Shown: positions 5,312-6,794 of the stretch, one piece after another
Numbering within the stretch: the first letter of the stretch is position 1
How the letters are laid out: each line of letters opens with the position of its first letter
NCBI GenBank assembly: GCA_002316215.1
Contig: DCDB01000333.1
Location: 1 to 6,794, forward strand
Length of the DNA stretch: 6,794 nucleotides
Origin: Lachnospiraceae bacterium UBA1066
GTDB lineage: Bacteria; Bacillota; Clostridia; Lachnospirales; Lachnospiraceae
Reading direction: 5' to 3'
Made by a program: the position numbers and the translations under genes
The notes under the pieces: model-generated
What the model was told of the DNA's origin: nothing
Seen by the model: only the letters and a program-made list of their open reading frames with translations
Database searches by the model: none

Positions 5312-6502
5312 CTATTTTTCAAATCCCACAATGGTGTGCTTCCTACGGTATTCAGATGGTGTAATTCCGTACTTTTTGGTGAAAGAAACAGTAAAATGGC
5401 TATGTGTATTAAAACACAAGTATTCTGATATTTCGCCGATAGAGGTTGGTGAGTATTTTAGCAGGTTAGTGGCTGCATTCAAACGTTCACTGATTACATA
5501 TTGTTGGAGCGTTTGACCAGTGTATGAAGAAAAAATTCTGGAGAGATATGCCTCGCTAAGTCCGAATTCAACGGATAAATCCTTGATTCGAAACCTAGTA
5601 TATATATGTTTTGCTATGAAATCCTTGCATTTTTCAATGTAAGGATTTTGTTTTTCTAAATTTTTTTGTTTTTGAACCATTGAGGAAAATTCATTTAAGG
5701 CTTGAGCTGCAATGTTATATATATTGGCTATAGATGTACTGACTGCAATTTTTTGTAATGTTATATCTCCATACATCCTTGCCGAATATGGTGATACGCC
5801 GCCTGCTATAGCTGCTTTTGTGGCAAGCGAGATGGCAGAAACCATTAAATATTCTGCCTGCTTGTGCGCATTATTTTTTGCTAAGATTCCATTTTTAGAT
5901 GGTTGTGTAAGATTTACTATGACCTCTTCTGGAGAAATATAGAATGTGCCATTTGATATTTGTTCGGTTAGCTGTTTTTCAATATCATATCCAAATAAAT
6001 TTTCATTTCTTGAAGCTATATCCAACTGATATACAGAAATTGACTCCATATTTAATGATAGTTCGGGGCGATTATTAATTACAACTTCGGATTCACTACA
6101 GGGATGTCCGGTAATCATACTATATGCAACAGATAACATATTTACAGCCGACTGAATAGTTAATACCGGAAAAGAATCTTTGCTGGAAAAGAAATTATTC
6201 TTTCGAAAAAAATTGCGAATTTCTAATTCAGATGAAGTGTCATAACTGAATGGACCAATAATGAATAAATGATTATCATAATCAAAAGTTCCGAGAAAAG
6301 CCATAGGAATTGGTGAAATAACCTGAGGGTAGGTAGTGGATTTATTGGAAACATTATCCTTTAAGAAGGTCTGTAGTTCTGATGAGAGCAGTTCATTATT
6401 AAAGGTAAAGACCGATTCAGATATATTTCGAATTGGTATGACCTCAATATTAATGTTCCATATTTTTTTTATTTGTTCTATTATTACATTTTTTTCCTTC
6501 AT
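5312..6502 (-). CDS. AraC-family transcriptional regulator
   Basis: This 396-residue regulator has a C-terminal AraC/XylS DNA-binding domain at about 287-388. The first helix-turn-helix is RIKDLSVEFGLSEAYLSRIF (305-324). The second lies at about 353-377, followed by the family signature KKYGITPSEYRR (376-387). The long N-terminal part lacks the usual AraC cupin pattern. Features such as LFIIGPF (79-85) and GGVSPYSARMYGDITLQKI (234-252) recall the sensor part of YSIRK-type and related Firmicute AraC regulators. It probably senses a sugar or its derivative and activates the divergent symporter gene. The ATG at 6502-6500 has no ribosome site. The upstream frame reaches a stop within 12 codons with no better start, so weak or leaderless translation is likely. 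It is visibly AT-richer than the genes to its left. Confidence 0.88.
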   Translation of the reverse strand: MKEKNVIIEQIKKIWNINIEVIPIRNISESVFTFNNELLSSELQTFLKDNVSNKSTTYPQVISPIPMAFLGTFDYDNHLFIIGPFSYDTSSELEIRNFFRKNNFFSSKDSFPVLTIQSAVNMLSVAYSMITGHPCSESEVVINNRPELSLNMESISVYQLDIASRNENLFGYDIEKQLTEQISNGTFYISPEEVIVNLTQPSKNGILAKNNAHKQAEYLMVSAISLATKAAIAGGVSPYSARMYGDITLQKIAVSTSIANIYNIAAQALNEFSSMVQKQKNLEKQNPYIEKCKDFIAKHIYTRFRIKDLSVEFGLSEAYLSRIFSSYTGQTLQQYVISERLNAATNLLKYSPTSIGEISEYLCFNTHSHFTVSFTKKYGITPSEYRRKHTIVGFEK

Positions 6503-6515
6503 GATAATAATAATA

Positions 6516-6555
6516 TCAAATAAATAATAGTTATGTCAAATAGATGATAACTAAT
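6516..6555. promoter_or_regulatory. candidate AraC operator: 20-bp direct repeat in the divergent promoter region
   Basis: Two head-to-tail 20-bp units, 6516-6535 and 6536-6555, both begin TCAAATA and agree at 14 of 20 positions. The spacing is close to two helical turns, as in the direct half-sites bound by AraC-family proteins. They lie 14 nt from the regulator's start codon and upstream of the symporter gene, so they could serve both activation and autoregulation. The region is very AT-rich, which makes chance similarity more likely. No strong sigma-A promoter for the symporter was found, as expected for an activator-dependent gene. Confidence 0.4.
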
Positions 6556-6607
6556 TATTTAATTATTATTTATATTGAGTATATCTTATCTGGGAGAGGA
6601 GAAGGGT

Positions 6608-6794
6608 ATGGGCAGGAATAAAGAAACACAAAAAGGACATGTCTCACTAGGCCAGATTCTGGCTTGGAATACGAGACCGATTTCATTAGGAGCAGTAACG
6701 ATTATTATTGGGTATTTATCTTTATTTTGCACAGACTATTTGAAAATGCCGGCAGTATTGGTAGGTACATTATTACTTGCAAGTAAAATAGTTG
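6608..6794 (+). CDS. GPH-family (MelB-like) sugar:cation symporter, N-terminal fragment
   Basis: Only the first 62 residues are present; the frame runs off the right edge. After a polar cytoplasmic start, LGQILAWNTRPISLGAVTII (14-33) leads into the first membrane helix (about 26-40). YLSLFCTDYLKMPAVLVGT (36-54) follows, and then the second helix ends in SKIV. The pattern yl..fyTDyl.....vg.lll..ki matches the start of glycoside-pentoside-hexuronide:cation symporters of the MFS. These import glycosides or hexuronides with H+ or Na+. ATG 6608 is preceded by a purine-rich ribosome site (GGGAGAGGAGAAGGG, 6592-6606). The substrate cannot be deduced. The divergent AraC regulator suggests inducible control. 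Confidence 0.82.
   Translation, partial: MGRNKETQKGHVSLGQILAWNTRPISLGAVTIIIGYLSLFCTDYLKMPAVLVGTLLLASKIV

Overview
The window looks like a chromosomal segment of a low-to-medium GC Gram-positive bacterium, most likely a gut Firmicute (Clostridia/Lachnospiraceae- or Erysipelotrichia-like). The reasons are strong AGGAGG-type ribosome sites, a consensus sigma-A promoter, 3D-domain and NlpC/P60-like wall proteins, ECF sigma factors paired with DUF4367- and DUF4179-type anti-sigma factors, and an AraC/GPH-symporter sugar locus. The genus cannot be fixed from the sequence alone.

Layout. (1) Positions 1-126 are the C-terminal end of a 3D-domain (cell-wall lytic type) protein. It is followed by a 24-bp tandem repeat (152-223), a small hairpin and a probable terminator. 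(2) A textbook promoter (421-449) drives a tRNA-Pro(CGG) gene (487-560) that ends in a strong intrinsic terminator (581-614). (3) The first envelope-signalling module is an ECF sigma factor (836-1393) overlapping an anti-sigma gene. The anti-sigma gene is broken, or split, into a cytoplasmic/TM half (1365-1658) and an extracytoplasmic DUF4367-like half (1655-2077) that meet in an ATGA overlap. A small single-pass membrane protein (2208-2459) and a GAAA-tetraloop terminator close the module. (4) The second, intact module is an ECF sigma factor (2585-3175) overlapping a DUF4179-type membrane anti-sigma factor (3165-4364). (5) A membrane-anchored NlpC/P60-like wall hydrolase (4464-5141) follows, with its own extended -10 promoter inside the 3' end of the anti-sigma region. 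(6) From about 5150 the DNA becomes visibly AT-richer. An AraC-family regulator (5312-6502, minus strand) is divergent from the start of a GPH-family (MelB-like) sugar:cation symporter (6608 to window end). A 20-bp direct repeat in the divergent promoter region is a candidate operator.

How it fits together. Two sigma/anti-sigma pairs lie in tandem beside wall-acting proteins, which suggests regulated responses to envelope conditions. In such pairs the membrane anti-sigma normally holds the sigma factor until an external signal releases it. In the first module the sensor domain is disconnected from the sigma-binding and membrane parts, so that pair is either decaying, frameshifted by sequencing error, expressed by frameshifting, or working as two polypeptides. 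The AraC/symporter end is a separate carbohydrate-uptake locus, probably inducible by its substrate. I found no convincing previously undescribed defence or mobile system. The most unusual feature is the split anti-sigma factor.
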